Assembly: GCF_004216755.1 (NCBI RefSeq)
Contig: NZ_SGWZ01000003.1
Location: forward strand, 186,001 to 250,000
DNA: 64,000 nt
Source of the DNA: Kerstersia gyiorum
GTDB lineage: Bacteria; Pseudomonadota; Gammaproteobacteria; Burkholderiales; Burkholderiaceae_B
Direction: 5' to 3'
Made by a program: the position numbers and the translations under genes. Below, in pieces: positions 50,104 to 58,016 of the stretch. How positions within the stretch are numbered: position 1 is the first letter of the stretch; each line of letters starts with the position of its first letter. The notes below the pieces were generated by a model. That model did no database searches. It had not been told where the DNA came from and saw only the letters and a program-made list of their open reading frames with translations.

Positions 50104-51318
50104 TTAGCGCATGGTGACCAGGGTCTGCATGATGCCGTCCTGGGTCTTGATGGTCTGGGCGTTGGCCTGATAGGTGCGCTGGGCGATGATCATGTTGACC
50201 AGTTCCTGGCCCATGTCCACATTGGACGCCTCCACCGCCTGGCCCACCAGCAGCGACAGGCCATTGCTGCCCGGCTGGCCCAGCACGGCCGGGCCGGAAC
50301 TCACGGTTTCCATCCAGGCATTGCCCCCGGCCGCCTGCAGGCCCTGCAAGTTATTGAAGTCCGCCAGCACTACCGTGCCGATTTCCTGGCTCTTGTCGTT
50401 CGAATACTGCGCCATCAAGCGGCCATCCGCAGCCAGCGACACGCGGACATACTCGCCAGACTGGTAGCCGTTCTGCAGCATGTCATAGCGGAATTTGCCG
50501 CCATACTGCGACGAACCGCCATAGTTGAAGGAAATATTCAGGTCCGCTGCAGGCGAATCGTCCCCGCCAGGGTCCGCAAAACCTTTGGATACTTGGGCAA
50601 TGGGGCTGGTCATACGACCGCTGGTGTCGAAAGTAAGCGCCTGCGCGTTGCCTGGCACATGCTTGCCGTCGAGCGCATACTGCACTTCCCAATTGCTCGC
50701 CGTGCCCTGCGAACCGGAACGCTTGATGAAATACTGGGTCAGCACATGAGAGTTGCCCAGCGAGTCGTACACCGTCATCGGCGTGGAATCGCTGAACGTG
50801 CTGCTGTCGGTTGGATCGAAGGGCTTGAGCGCCGGGTCGATCACAGGTTCATTGGCATCCAGGTTCAGGTTCGCCGCCAGCGAATCGGTCGCCTGAGGCG
50901 CAATGTTGCTGGACGGAATGCTCAGGGGCACAGGGTCGGCGCCCACCGCGCCGGCAGGGTAGCCGGTCAACACGTGGCCCTGGATATTGACGATCTGGTG
51001 GTTCTCATTTTCGAAGAACTGCCCGTTGCGGGAATACAGGATGGAACCATCGGTATCCTGCAGGCGGAAGAAACCGTTCTGGCCGTCAATGGCCATATCC
51101 AGCTCATTGTTCGTGCTTGAGATGGTGCCTGCGGAAAAACGCTGGCTGATGCCGGAAACCTGCACCCCCATGCCGATGCGCGAACTGGCGAATACATCGG
51201 AAAACACCGCACTGCCCGCCTTGAAACCGACAGTCGCCGAGTTGGCGATATTGTTGCCGATCACATCCAGGCCCGCAGATGCCGCGTTCAGGCCGCTCAA
51301 ACCTTGACTGAAACCCAT
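50104..51318 (-). CDS. flgE: Flagellar hook protein FlgE
   Basis: This 404-residue hook subunit starts MGFSQGLSGLNAASAGLDVI with GNNIANSATVGFKAG, has the middle domain (TPMTVYDSLGNSHVLTQYFI) and ends VDMGQELVNMIIAQRTYQAN with QTIKTQDGIMQTLVTMR. The size matches Salmonella FlgE (403). It is co-oriented with flgD, which acts as its cap, after a 62-base gap. Confidence 0.96.
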   Translation of the reverse strand: MGFSQGLSGLNAASAGLDVIGNNIANSATVGFKAGSAVFSDVFASSRIGMGVQVSGISQRFSAGTISSTNNELDMAIDGQNGFFRLQDTDGSILYSRNGQFFENENHQIVNIQGHVLTGYPAGAVGADPVPLSIPSSNIAPQATDSLAANLNLDANEPVIDPALKPFDPTDSSTFSDSTPMTVYDSLGNSHVLTQYFIKRSGSQGTASNWEVQYALDGKHVPGNAQALTFDTSGRMTSPIAQVSKGFADPGGDDSPAADLNISFNYGGSSQYGGKFRYDMLQNGYQSGEYVRVSLAADGRLMAQYSNDKSQEIGTVVLADFNNLQGLQAAGGNAWMETVSSGPAVLGQPGSNGLSLLVGQAVEASNVDMGQELVNMIIAQRTYQANAQTIKTQDGIMQTLVTMR

Positions 51319-51380
51319 TTTTCACACTCCCAGAACGCCACCGGGCGCGCCATGCCGCGCGCGCCGGGGCTGGTCCGCAA

Positions 51381-52088
51381 TTACATGATTTGTCGAATAT
51401 CGAACAGGCTGACCTGCCCGGCCAGGCCCAGATCCAGGCGCAGGCCTTCGGTGGTGTAGACCACACTCTTGACCTGCCCGTAGCTCAGTGTTTCGGCCGC
51501 GACAGCGCTGCCATCCGCCGCCGTGGCCGATACGCGCACGAAATACGCGCCTTCCGGCAAGGTGGTGCCGGCATCGTCCTTGCCATCCCAGGACAAGGGC
51601 ACCACGCCCACTGCCTGAGCGCCCAGTTCCATGCGCCGCACCGGCGTGCCGTTCTTGTCCAGCACTTCGACTACCACCCCGGCCGCCGGCGCCTGCATAT
51701 CCACGCCGAACGGCGTGGACTGCACTTCCCCGCCATCGCCGTCCGCGCTGCCCAGCAGCACTTTGCTGCCAGGCACAAGAACATCCTTGCCCACCAGCGC
51801 CGCCGCCTGCATGGACTGGCCGACATCCAGCTGGCCCGAAAGCGCCAGCAAAGTGCTGTTCAGCTGGTTCACTCCAGCCACCGTGGACAGCTGCGCGATC
51901 TGCGAGGTGACCTGAGCGTTGTCCATGGGGTTGAGCGGATCCTGATTCTGCATCTGCGTGACCAGCAATGTCAGAAAACGATCCTGGGTATCCGCCATCA
52001 GGTTATCGGTACTGGCCTGCGCCGTGGAAACCGCCAGCGAGCGGCTGTCCACGCTGGCCGCGTTGCTGCCATCTACTATCGTGCCCAT
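51381..52088 (-). CDS. flgD: Flagellar hook-capping protein FlgD
   Basis: This 235-residue scaffold for hook polymerisation has the N-terminal motif FLTLLVTQMQNQDPLNPMDN with TSQIAQLSTVAGVNQLN, followed by the FlgD tudor/fibronectin-like region (VLDKNGTPVRRMELGA, PLSWDGKDDAGTTLPEGAY). The position between flgC and flgE is standard. Confidence 0.95.
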   Translation of the reverse strand: MGTIVDGSNAASVDSRSLAVSTAQASTDNLMADTQDRFLTLLVTQMQNQDPLNPMDNAQVTSQIAQLSTVAGVNQLNSTLLALSGQLDVGQSMQAAALVGKDVLVPGSKVLLGSADGDGGEVQSTPFGVDMQAPAAGVVVEVLDKNGTPVRRMELGAQAVGVVPLSWDGKDDAGTTLPEGAYFVRVSATAADGSAVAAETLSYGQVKSVVYTTEGLRLDLGLAGQVSLFDIRQIM

Positions 52089-52131
52089 TCTTTCCTCGTG
52101 TCCGTGTTAGCTGCCACCAGCGGCACCTGGG

Positions 52132-52551
52132 CTACTGCCCCAGCGTCAGCGTGCGCTGCATCAGGTTCTTGGCCGTGTTCAGCACTTCGACATTGGCCTG
52201 GTAGGAGCGCGAGGCCGCGATCATATTGACGGTTTCGGCCACGACATCCACATTGGGCATGGCGACATAGCCCTGGGCATCCGCCATGGGATGGGCCGGG
52301 TCATAGACCATGCGCAACGGGGCGCTGTCCTGTACGACCTCGGCCACCTGGACGCCACCGATCTGCTCGTTGCCGTAGGTCTGCCCCGGCACCGGCGCAA
52401 CCTGGAAAATCACCTGCCGCGCCCGGTAGGGTTGGCCATCCGGCCCGGCCACGCTGTCGGCATTGGCCATATTGCTGGCCGACACATTCATCCGCTGCGA
52501 CTGTGCCGTCAACGCCGAACCGGCAATCCCGAAAATATTCGTCAGTGACAT
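52132..52551 (-). CDS. flgC: Flagellar proximal rod protein FlgC
   Basis: This 139-residue rod protein starts MSLTNIFGIAGSALTAQSQR with NVSASNMANADSV, has the FlgC-specific middle (VYDPAHPMADAQGYVAMPNV) and ends ETVNMIAASRSYQANVEVLN. It lies 17 bases behind flgB. Confidence 0.96.
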   Translation of the reverse strand: MSLTNIFGIAGSALTAQSQRMNVSASNMANADSVAGPDGQPYRARQVIFQVAPVPGQTYGNEQIGGVQVAEVVQDSAPLRMVYDPAHPMADAQGYVAMPNVDVVAETVNMIAASRSYQANVEVLNTAKNLMQRTLTLGQ

Positions 52552-52568
52552 GACTGCCTTTCCTGTTC

Positions 52569-52970
52569 CTATTGCTGCATGGCTGCGAGCAACCCCTTGA
52601 TACGGCTGGACAGCACTGTCAGGCTGGCCTGATAGCGCATCGCGTTATCGGCGAAATCAACACGCTCGACATCCATGTCCACGGTATTGCCATCCAGACT
52701 GGGTTGCAGCGGCTGCCGGTACAGCAGGCTGGCATCACCGGATTCCGGTGCGGCCGAACGCAGATGGCCGGGAGCCGTCACGGCCAGCGGCAAGCCGCCT
52801 TGCTGGCCTGCCTCTGCAGCCGCGAGCGCCTGGCTGAAATCGAAGTCGCGCGCCTGGTAGCCAGGGGTGTCGGCATTGGCGATATTGGCCGCCAGCACTT
52901 CCTGGCGCTGCGCCCGCAAGGCCAGGGCTTTCTGGTGGAAACTGAAATGGTCGTCGATACGGTCGAGCAT
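52569..52970 (-). CDS. flgB: Flagellar proximal rod protein FlgB
   Basis: The product has 133 residues from ATG 52970 (MLDRIDDHFSFHQKALALRA), with RQEVLAANIANADTPGYQAR and the end FADNAMRYQASLTVLSSRIK. A longer frame back to 53057 adds 29 residues with no homology and is rejected. It is the first gene of the minus-strand flgBCDEFGHIJ operon, divergent from flgA. Confidence 0.94.
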   Translation of the reverse strand: MLDRIDDHFSFHQKALALRAQRQEVLAANIANADTPGYQARDFDFSQALAAAEAGQQGGLPLAVTAPGHLRSAAPESGDASLLYRQPLQPSLDGNTVDMDVERVDFADNAMRYQASLTVLSSRIKGLLAAMQQ

Positions 52971-53342
52971 GGAAGAATATGAGCCCTGGTTCTCGTTGAC
53001 ACTGAAACTGCAATCGGCCGGAACCTGCCAGCCCAGGACGAGTGACACGCCCCGCAAACCCGGCAGCCGGTCATGCAGTCATGCGGCCCGTACCGGCCTA
53101 CCCGCTTCCGATACGGACGGGCGCCCCTCGCGCCATCCTGACAAGGATGTTACGCAAGGAAACGGACAGACAATGCCAGGAAAAAGAATGTAAATATTTG
53201 CCTATTCCCCCTTCCATCATCCCGGTTTTTCCGGACCGGCCCGCCACCCGGGCCGCAGCTCGCCCGACGCCCGAGCCCGCCAGTTTTTAAGGCCGCCGCA
53301 CCAGCACACCAGCCCAGCGCCCAGGCCCCTTAAAATACGGCC
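52971..53342. other. Divergent flgB/flgA promoter region
   Basis: No gene is seen in these 372 bases. The middle is A+T rich (GAATGTAAATATTTGCC at about 53187-53203) within G+C-rich flanks, which suits a promoter. No sigma-28 match was found, consistent with an earlier (class II) tier for the rod and hook genes. Confidence 0.45.
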
Positions 53343-54089
53343 ATGTTCCGTTCCTTCACCCGCTCAGGCGAGCGCCCGTCCGCGCCCTCTGCCCGCCCTG
53401 CCGCCAGCGCCGCAGCCATGCTGGCGGCCAGCGTTTTCGCCCTGGTGCCCCTGCCGGCAGCCCAGGCGCAAAGCCAGGCCGAATTTCAGCAACTGGCCAC
53501 CGAGCTCATCGCCACCCACAGCAGCCAGCTAGAGGGCCAGCTCAGCGTGACGCTTGCCGCGCCGCGCCTGGAACAGCGCCGCCCCTGCACCAACGGTCTC
53601 AGCGCTTTCCTGCCGGGCGGCGCCAGACTGCGCCCGCGCATGAATATCGGCTTCCGTTGCAAAGGGCCGCAACACTGGAGCCTCTACGCCCAGGCAGAGA
53701 TTGCCGTGAACGGCAGCTACCTGGTGGCTTCAGCGCCCATAAAAAACGGCGAAAACCTGGACCGCAGCAAAGTCCAGCAAAGAGAAGGCAACCTGCTGCA
53801 ACAACCCGCCGATGTGCTCACGCAATGGGAACAACTGGCCCGCCAGCAGGCCAGGCAACGCATCGCTGCCGGCCAGCCCATACGCGCCGGCGCACTGCGC
53901 GATACCGAAACCGTGCTGCGCGGCAGCACCGTCAAACTGGTGATCGAGGGCCAGGGCTTCAGCGTCAGCACTGAAGGCGTGGCCATGGAAGACGCCGCAC
54001 CTGGCCAGGCCATTCAGGTACGCAATCCGGCAGGTGCGCTGCTCTCGGGCCGGGTGCGCAACGCCGGCACCGTGGAAATCCTGTACTGA
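53343..54089 (+). CDS. flgA: Flagellar P-ring assembly chaperone FlgA
   Basis: This 248-residue periplasmic protein has a signal peptide (AASVFALVPLPAAQAQ) and the SAF domain (PIKNGENLDRSKVQQREGNL, GQPIRAGALRDTETVLRGST), ending RNAGTVEILY. It helps FlgI assemble in the periplasm. It is read divergently from flgB and is followed by flgM after 155 bases. Confidence 0.94.
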   Translation: MFRSFTRSGERPSAPSARPAASAAAMLAASVFALVPLPAAQAQSQAEFQQLATELIATHSSQLEGQLSVTLAAPRLEQRRPCTNGLSAFLPGGARLRPRMNIGFRCKGPQHWSLYAQAEIAVNGSYLVASAPIKNGENLDRSKVQQREGNLLQQPADVLTQWEQLARQQARQRIAAGQPIRAGALRDTETVLRGSTVKLVIEGQGFSVSTEGVAMEDAAPGQAIQVRNPAGALLSGRVRNAGTVEILY

Positions 54090-54147
54090 ATGGCGCCTGT
54101 ATACCGGCGCCCAAAACCAATGCTGAAAAATGCCACGCGCAGCAGGC

Positions 54148-54174
54148 TAAATTTTTGCCGGCATCTGCCGTTAA
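54148..54174 (+). promoter_or_regulatory. Sigma-28 promoter of flgM-flgN
   Basis: TAAATTTT, 11 bases, then GCCGTTAA: 7/8 and 7/8 matches to the FliA consensus TAAAGTTT-N11-GCCGATAA with exact spacing. Transcription would start near 54181, about 64 bases before the flgM start. It gives the class III control expected for the anti-sigma factor and the hook-junction chaperone. Confidence 0.82.
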
Positions 54175-54244
54175 CCTGGGCACGCCCTCGAAATCTACCG
54201 CCCATGCCGGCAGCCCGGCCTGTCATGCCCGTCCGGAGAACACT

Positions 54245-54574
54245 TTGATCATTCCGACCAACCCGCTTTCCAATGCCCCTGCCAGCGCCGCAGACAGCGC
54301 GCGCGAACGTACGCCCGCCGCATCCGGCCGGCAGGAAAAAACGGGTGCCGCCTCTGCTGCGGTTTCGATCTCCCCAAGTGCGGCCTCCCTGAGTGCCGCC
54401 TCCCTGGATGCTGCACGCGCACCAGCCGAACCCCCCGCTGCCGCCACTGGCGACGTAGACACTGCCAAGGTCGAACGCATCATCCTCGCCCTGCGCCAGG
54501 GCGAATACCGGATGGATACCGCCCGCATCGCCGATGGCCTGCTGGCCAGCGCCAAGGATCTGCTCAAGCCCTGA
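54245..54574 (+). CDS. flgM: Anti-sigma-28 factor FlgM
   Basis: This 109-residue protein has the C-terminal FliA-binding part clearly conserved: VDTAKVERIILALRQGEYRM with IADGLLASAKDL. The N-terminal half is Ala/Ser-rich and probably unstructured, as in known FlgM. The start is a TTG at 54245 with a well-placed GGAG (six-base spacing) and the conserved N-terminal context (M-I-I-P-TNPLS). A longer frame back to 54155 would overlap the sigma-28 promoter. FlgM holds FliA until it is exported through the finished hook. Confidence 0.9.
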   Translation: MIIPTNPLSNAPASAADSARERTPAASGRQEKTGAASAAVSISPSAASLSAASLDAARAPAEPPAAATGDVDTAKVERIILALRQGEYRMDTARIADGLLASAKDLLKP

Positions 54575-54662
54575 CACCAACGGCTGCAGCCTCCGCCCTG
54601 CGCAACCCCATGGCCGCACCCAGGCCAGGCAATCCAGCCCCCACACGACAGCCCGTTACACC

Positions 54663-55175
54663 ATGTCCGCCATGCCCGCTCCCCTCCCTGCCCAGGCCTG
54701 TACCGACTTCTGCCTGGCATTGGCCCAGGAAACCGAGTACTTCCAGGCGTTCAGCCGCCTGCTGGATGAAGAAGCCGCGCTGCTGGCAGCGCCGCACGAT
54801 GCTGAAGCCGTGCGCGCCATGGCGGAGCAAAAGCAGGCCTATGCCGAACGACTGCATGCCTGCGAACAGCGACGCCTGCAACTGGCGGCCGAACTCCTGC
54901 CCGACATGGCGGACGCGCCGGCCCGCCTGCAACAGCTCAGACTGACTCCTGCGGTGGAAGCCGCCTGGCTGCCGCTGGCAGACGCTGCGCAGGCCGCTCA
55001 TGACCGGAATCGCCGCAACGGCATCGTCCTGGGCGTACATCTCAAGCATGTAGACCAGGCCATCCAGGCCATGCGCCAAACTAACCAGCAGACCGAGCTT
55101 TATGATGCCCAGGGCCGCACGGCCCGGGGTAGAAGCAAGGCCTCAGGTGCAGGCCGCTACCACCGTGCCGGCTGA
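54663..55175 (+). CDS. flgN: Flagellar export chaperone FlgN
   Basis: This 170-residue, mostly helical protein has the FlgN pattern: CLALAQETEYFQAFSRLLDE, AMAEQKQAYAERLHACEQRR and a C-terminal QTELYDAQGR element. It escorts FlgK and FlgL to the export gate. ATG 54663 is used. It follows flgM by 88 bases under the same sigma-28 promoter and ends facing flhF, with a 72-base convergent gap. Confidence 0.88.
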   Translation: MSAMPAPLPAQACTDFCLALAQETEYFQAFSRLLDEEAALLAAPHDAEAVRAMAEQKQAYAERLHACEQRRLQLAAELLPDMADAPARLQQLRLTPAVEAAWLPLADAAQAAHDRNRRNGIVLGVHLKHVDQAIQAMRQTNQQTELYDAQGRTARGRSKASGAGRYHRAG

Positions 55176-55247
55176 CCCGTCCCACCGACAGGCCTCCCAC
55201 GGACCGGCCGGCGCCTGCGGCGTCGTGTGGATGATGCCTCGCTAGGC

Positions 55248-58016
55248 CTAGGCCTGAAGGCCGGGGCTTGCACTCAGACTTGCACTTAGGCCCGTGTTCA
55301 TGGCCTGCAACGCAAACAACCGCCAGAGCGCATCCATGGTCCGCCATGCCGAATCCTCTCGATCCCAGCCGGCAGCAGCTTTCAGTGCCCGTCGCAATGG
55401 CTCCGCATGCCCGGCATGAATGGCCTGCCAGCCCAGCGCACCCATCTGTCCTGCCAGCAAGGCCCGCATACGCATGGTTTCCGTCAGCCGGGATTGCTGG
55501 CCAGCGGCGGATGCCTCGTCTCCGACGGCCATGTTCACGGCGCGGCCCAACCCTTTCCAGGCCTGCGACATCAGGCCGAAGGCCCGCCGCATGCGCTGCG
55601 CGTACAGCCACCAGGCGGCCAGCCGGGCGTTATCGGCCAGGCTGGCCGGTACGTTACTGAGCATCATCTGGACGCCAGGCCGGCCTTCGGCCTCGCCATC
55701 GACATGGCGCAGCACCAGCAAGCGCAATCCTGACAGGCTACCCGCGGCCATGCCGGCCGGCGGTGCTTCCCTGGCGCTTTCCAAGCACCTCCTATCCGAA
55801 GCCTCCCTATCCAATCCCGCCAGCGCTACGCCTGCGCCCCACCAGCCGGCCGCCATCTCATCCCAACCGGGGCTCATGGCAAGCGGCAGCGGCAGGCTGG
55901 CAAGGCTGTCCGCCAAGGCTGTGGCCATCACCGGCTGTTCCTCCCCGGCGGCTATCAGGCGGACATCCGGTGGGCAAGCCGCCATCCAGAAGCTGCCTGC
56001 CGGCAAGCCATGCGCCGGCGCTTGCCCCGGCGTCCATGGCGCGCCATCGAACGGGTCCAGCATATGCACGGCCCGTGCCTGCGACAGCTCGCCATCGAGC
56101 CACGCCATGCCTTGCGCCCGGCTTGCCATGGATTCCGCGGGAGATAGCGCCGCCTGCCGGTTTTCCTGTGCCGCACCTGCCGACGTTTGTGGCACGCCCA
56201 GGCGACCGAATGGTCCGGCCAGCACTGGCGCAGGCGCGGCCAGCATATGGCCACGGTCGCTGGCCAGCAGCACGCCTTCCAGTATCGTGCGCGGCAATTC
56301 GGGGTCCAACGCCGCCTGGCCGTGCACGGCCAGCAACACGCGGTCACACGCCGTAACCACGGCATCCCCTGCCGCCCGCGCCCAGGCGCTTGCCAGGGCA
56401 TGCGCTGGCAGGCATGCCTTGCCCGCGCTTGCCTGGCCGGCCGCTACCCAGGTTTTCCAGGCATCGAACGCCAGGCGGCTCGCCGGATCGGCACGCATCC
56501 AGGCAGCACCCGAAACAAACGCCGCTGCCGCACTGCCTTCCTCTCCTGCCTGCTGACTATGCAGCAGCCAGGGCAGCCACTGGCCCAGCGCGGCTTCACC
56601 TTGTCCGGTACGTTCCCTGGCCTGGACATCGGCATGGTGCAGCAACGCCGCCAAGCCCGCCGCATCCGGCGCATACAGGCCGCTGCTGCCGCCAGCCGGA
56701 TGCAAGGCGCCATCCACCAGGCTTTCGGCTGAAGGCAAGGACAGGTCTTCCGGCACTTTCTGCCCGTGAGCGACATAATGCACCGCCAGACCATGACGAA
56801 TGGCGGCATCCAGCACCGTCCCGCTGCGCGAGGCCTCATCGAGCTTGGTAATGACGCAACCTGCCATGGCCGCCCCTGCCGCATAGGCCTGCACGACTTC
56901 TTCCAGCGTATCGCCCTGGCCTGCGGCATTGAGCACCAGCAGGCGCCGCACCCGCATGCCCTCCTGGTGCAGCAAGGCAAGCTGGCTGGCTACCTTGCGG
57001 TCACGCTGGCTCAGGCCCATGTTATCCACGAGGACAATGCGCTTGTCCGACAACCGGGCCAGCAGACTCTTGAGATCGGCATCGGCGCGCAAAGGGTAGA
57101 CCGGCACGCCCATCATGCGCCCGAATGCCTGCAATTGCTCCTGCGCCGCGATGCGATAGCTGTCTGCCGTTACCAGCGCCAGGCTGCCACGCCCATGCAG
57201 GGCCACGCAACGGGCGGCGAGTTTGGCGATGGTAGTGGTTTTGCCCACACCCGTAGGACCGACCAGCGCATAGATGCCAGCACCGGCCAGCAATTCCTGC
57301 CCGGCAGGCACGGTGACCAGGCGGCTGATGAGAGCGGTGCGCAGCCTCAGGCGCAATGCATGCGCATCCTCGCCATCCGGCGCCTGCTCAAGCAGCTCGC
57401 GCGCCAGCGTGGCGCTGAAGCCCGCCGCCAGCAGCTCCCGGAACAGGCCTGCCTTGGCCGAGGATTCCTGCAACGCCTTGCCCCAGATCAGGCCATCCAG
57501 GCGTTGCGACATCTCTCCCTGGAGATTCGCGAGCAGTTCACTAACCGGCGCATTGCCCGGCGTCGCGGCAGCGTCCCTCTGCGGCTGGCTGGCGGCCTCC
57601 GACGGCTGGCCGTCATGGCCGGGCCGTCCTGCCGTCGGCACCGGTATGCGTGGCAATCTGTCTGCGCCGGGCGGGCTGTCGGACTGGTGCTGCGTACTGC
57701 GCTCCGCGCCTCGGCGTACCTCCGGCTGGGCGAAATCGGGCGCAGCCGGCACCGGTGCGGCCGTCAGGGGAGCCGCCGATGCCGGGGTTTGCACCTGGGC
57801 CTGTGTCTGGGCGGATGTCTGGGCCGTCACCGACGGCTTGGGAACTGCGACTGGATCGAAATCCGCCGAAATGCTGCGTGGGTCCGCCGCCATAACTTCG
57901 ATCTGAGCATCTTCCAGGCGGCGGTTGGAGATGATCAGTGCATCCGGCCCGAGCAACTGACGCACCTGATCCAGCACCTCACGGTTGCTGGCGCCGACGA
58001 ACTTCAGGATTTTCAT
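55248..58016 (-). CDS. flhF: SRP-type GTPase FlhF with an unusually long C-terminal extension
   Basis: The product has 922 residues. The N-terminal part is FlhF: MKILKFVGASNREVLDQVRQ, a variable Pro/Gln/Ala linker at about 55-160 and an NG domain with G1 GPTGVGKT at 253-260, the ALVTADSYRIAAQEQL motif, DNMG at 331-334 (where D-x-x-G is expected) and TKLDEASRSG at 390-399. The canonical protein would end near residue 440; characterised FlhF proteins are about 370-490 residues. The remaining 480 residues match no family I recognise. They are Ala-rich with a segment DRVLLAVHGQAALDPELPRT. FlhF governs flagellar placement or number, usually with FlhG, but no flhG follows here. It overlaps flhA by 4 bases. 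Confidence 0.88.
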   Translation of the reverse strand: MKILKFVGASNREVLDQVRQLLGPDALIISNRRLEDAQIEVMAADPRSISADFDPVAVPKPSVTAQTSAQTQAQVQTPASAAPLTAAPVPAAPDFAQPEVRRGAERSTQHQSDSPPGADRLPRIPVPTAGRPGHDGQPSEAASQPQRDAAATPGNAPVSELLANLQGEMSQRLDGLIWGKALQESSAKAGLFRELLAAGFSATLARELLEQAPDGEDAHALRLRLRTALISRLVTVPAGQELLAGAGIYALVGPTGVGKTTTIAKLAARCVALHGRGSLALVTADSYRIAAQEQLQAFGRMMGVPVYPLRADADLKSLLARLSDKRIVLVDNMGLSQRDRKVASQLALLHQEGMRVRRLLVLNAAGQGDTLEEVVQAYAAGAAMAGCVITKLDEASRSGTVLDAAIRHGLAVHYVAHGQKVPEDLSLPSAESLVDGALHPAGGSSGLYAPDAAGLAALLHHADVQARERTGQGEAALGQWLPWLLHSQQAGEEGSAAAAFVSGAAWMRADPASRLAFDAWKTWVAAGQASAGKACLPAHALASAWARAAGDAVVTACDRVLLAVHGQAALDPELPRTILEGVLLASDRGHMLAAPAPVLAGPFGRLGVPQTSAGAAQENRQAALSPAESMASRAQGMAWLDGELSQARAVHMLDPFDGAPWTPGQAPAHGLPAGSFWMAACPPDVRLIAAGEEQPVMATALADSLASLPLPLAMSPGWDEMAAGWWGAGVALAGLDREASDRRCLESAREAPPAGMAAGSLSGLRLLVLRHVDGEAEGRPGVQMMLSNVPASLADNARLAAWWLYAQRMRRAFGLMSQAWKGLGRAVNMAVGDEASAAGQQSRLTETMRMRALLAGQMGALGWQAIHAGHAEPLRRALKAAAGWDREDSAWRTMDALWRLFALQAMNTGLSASLSASPGLQA

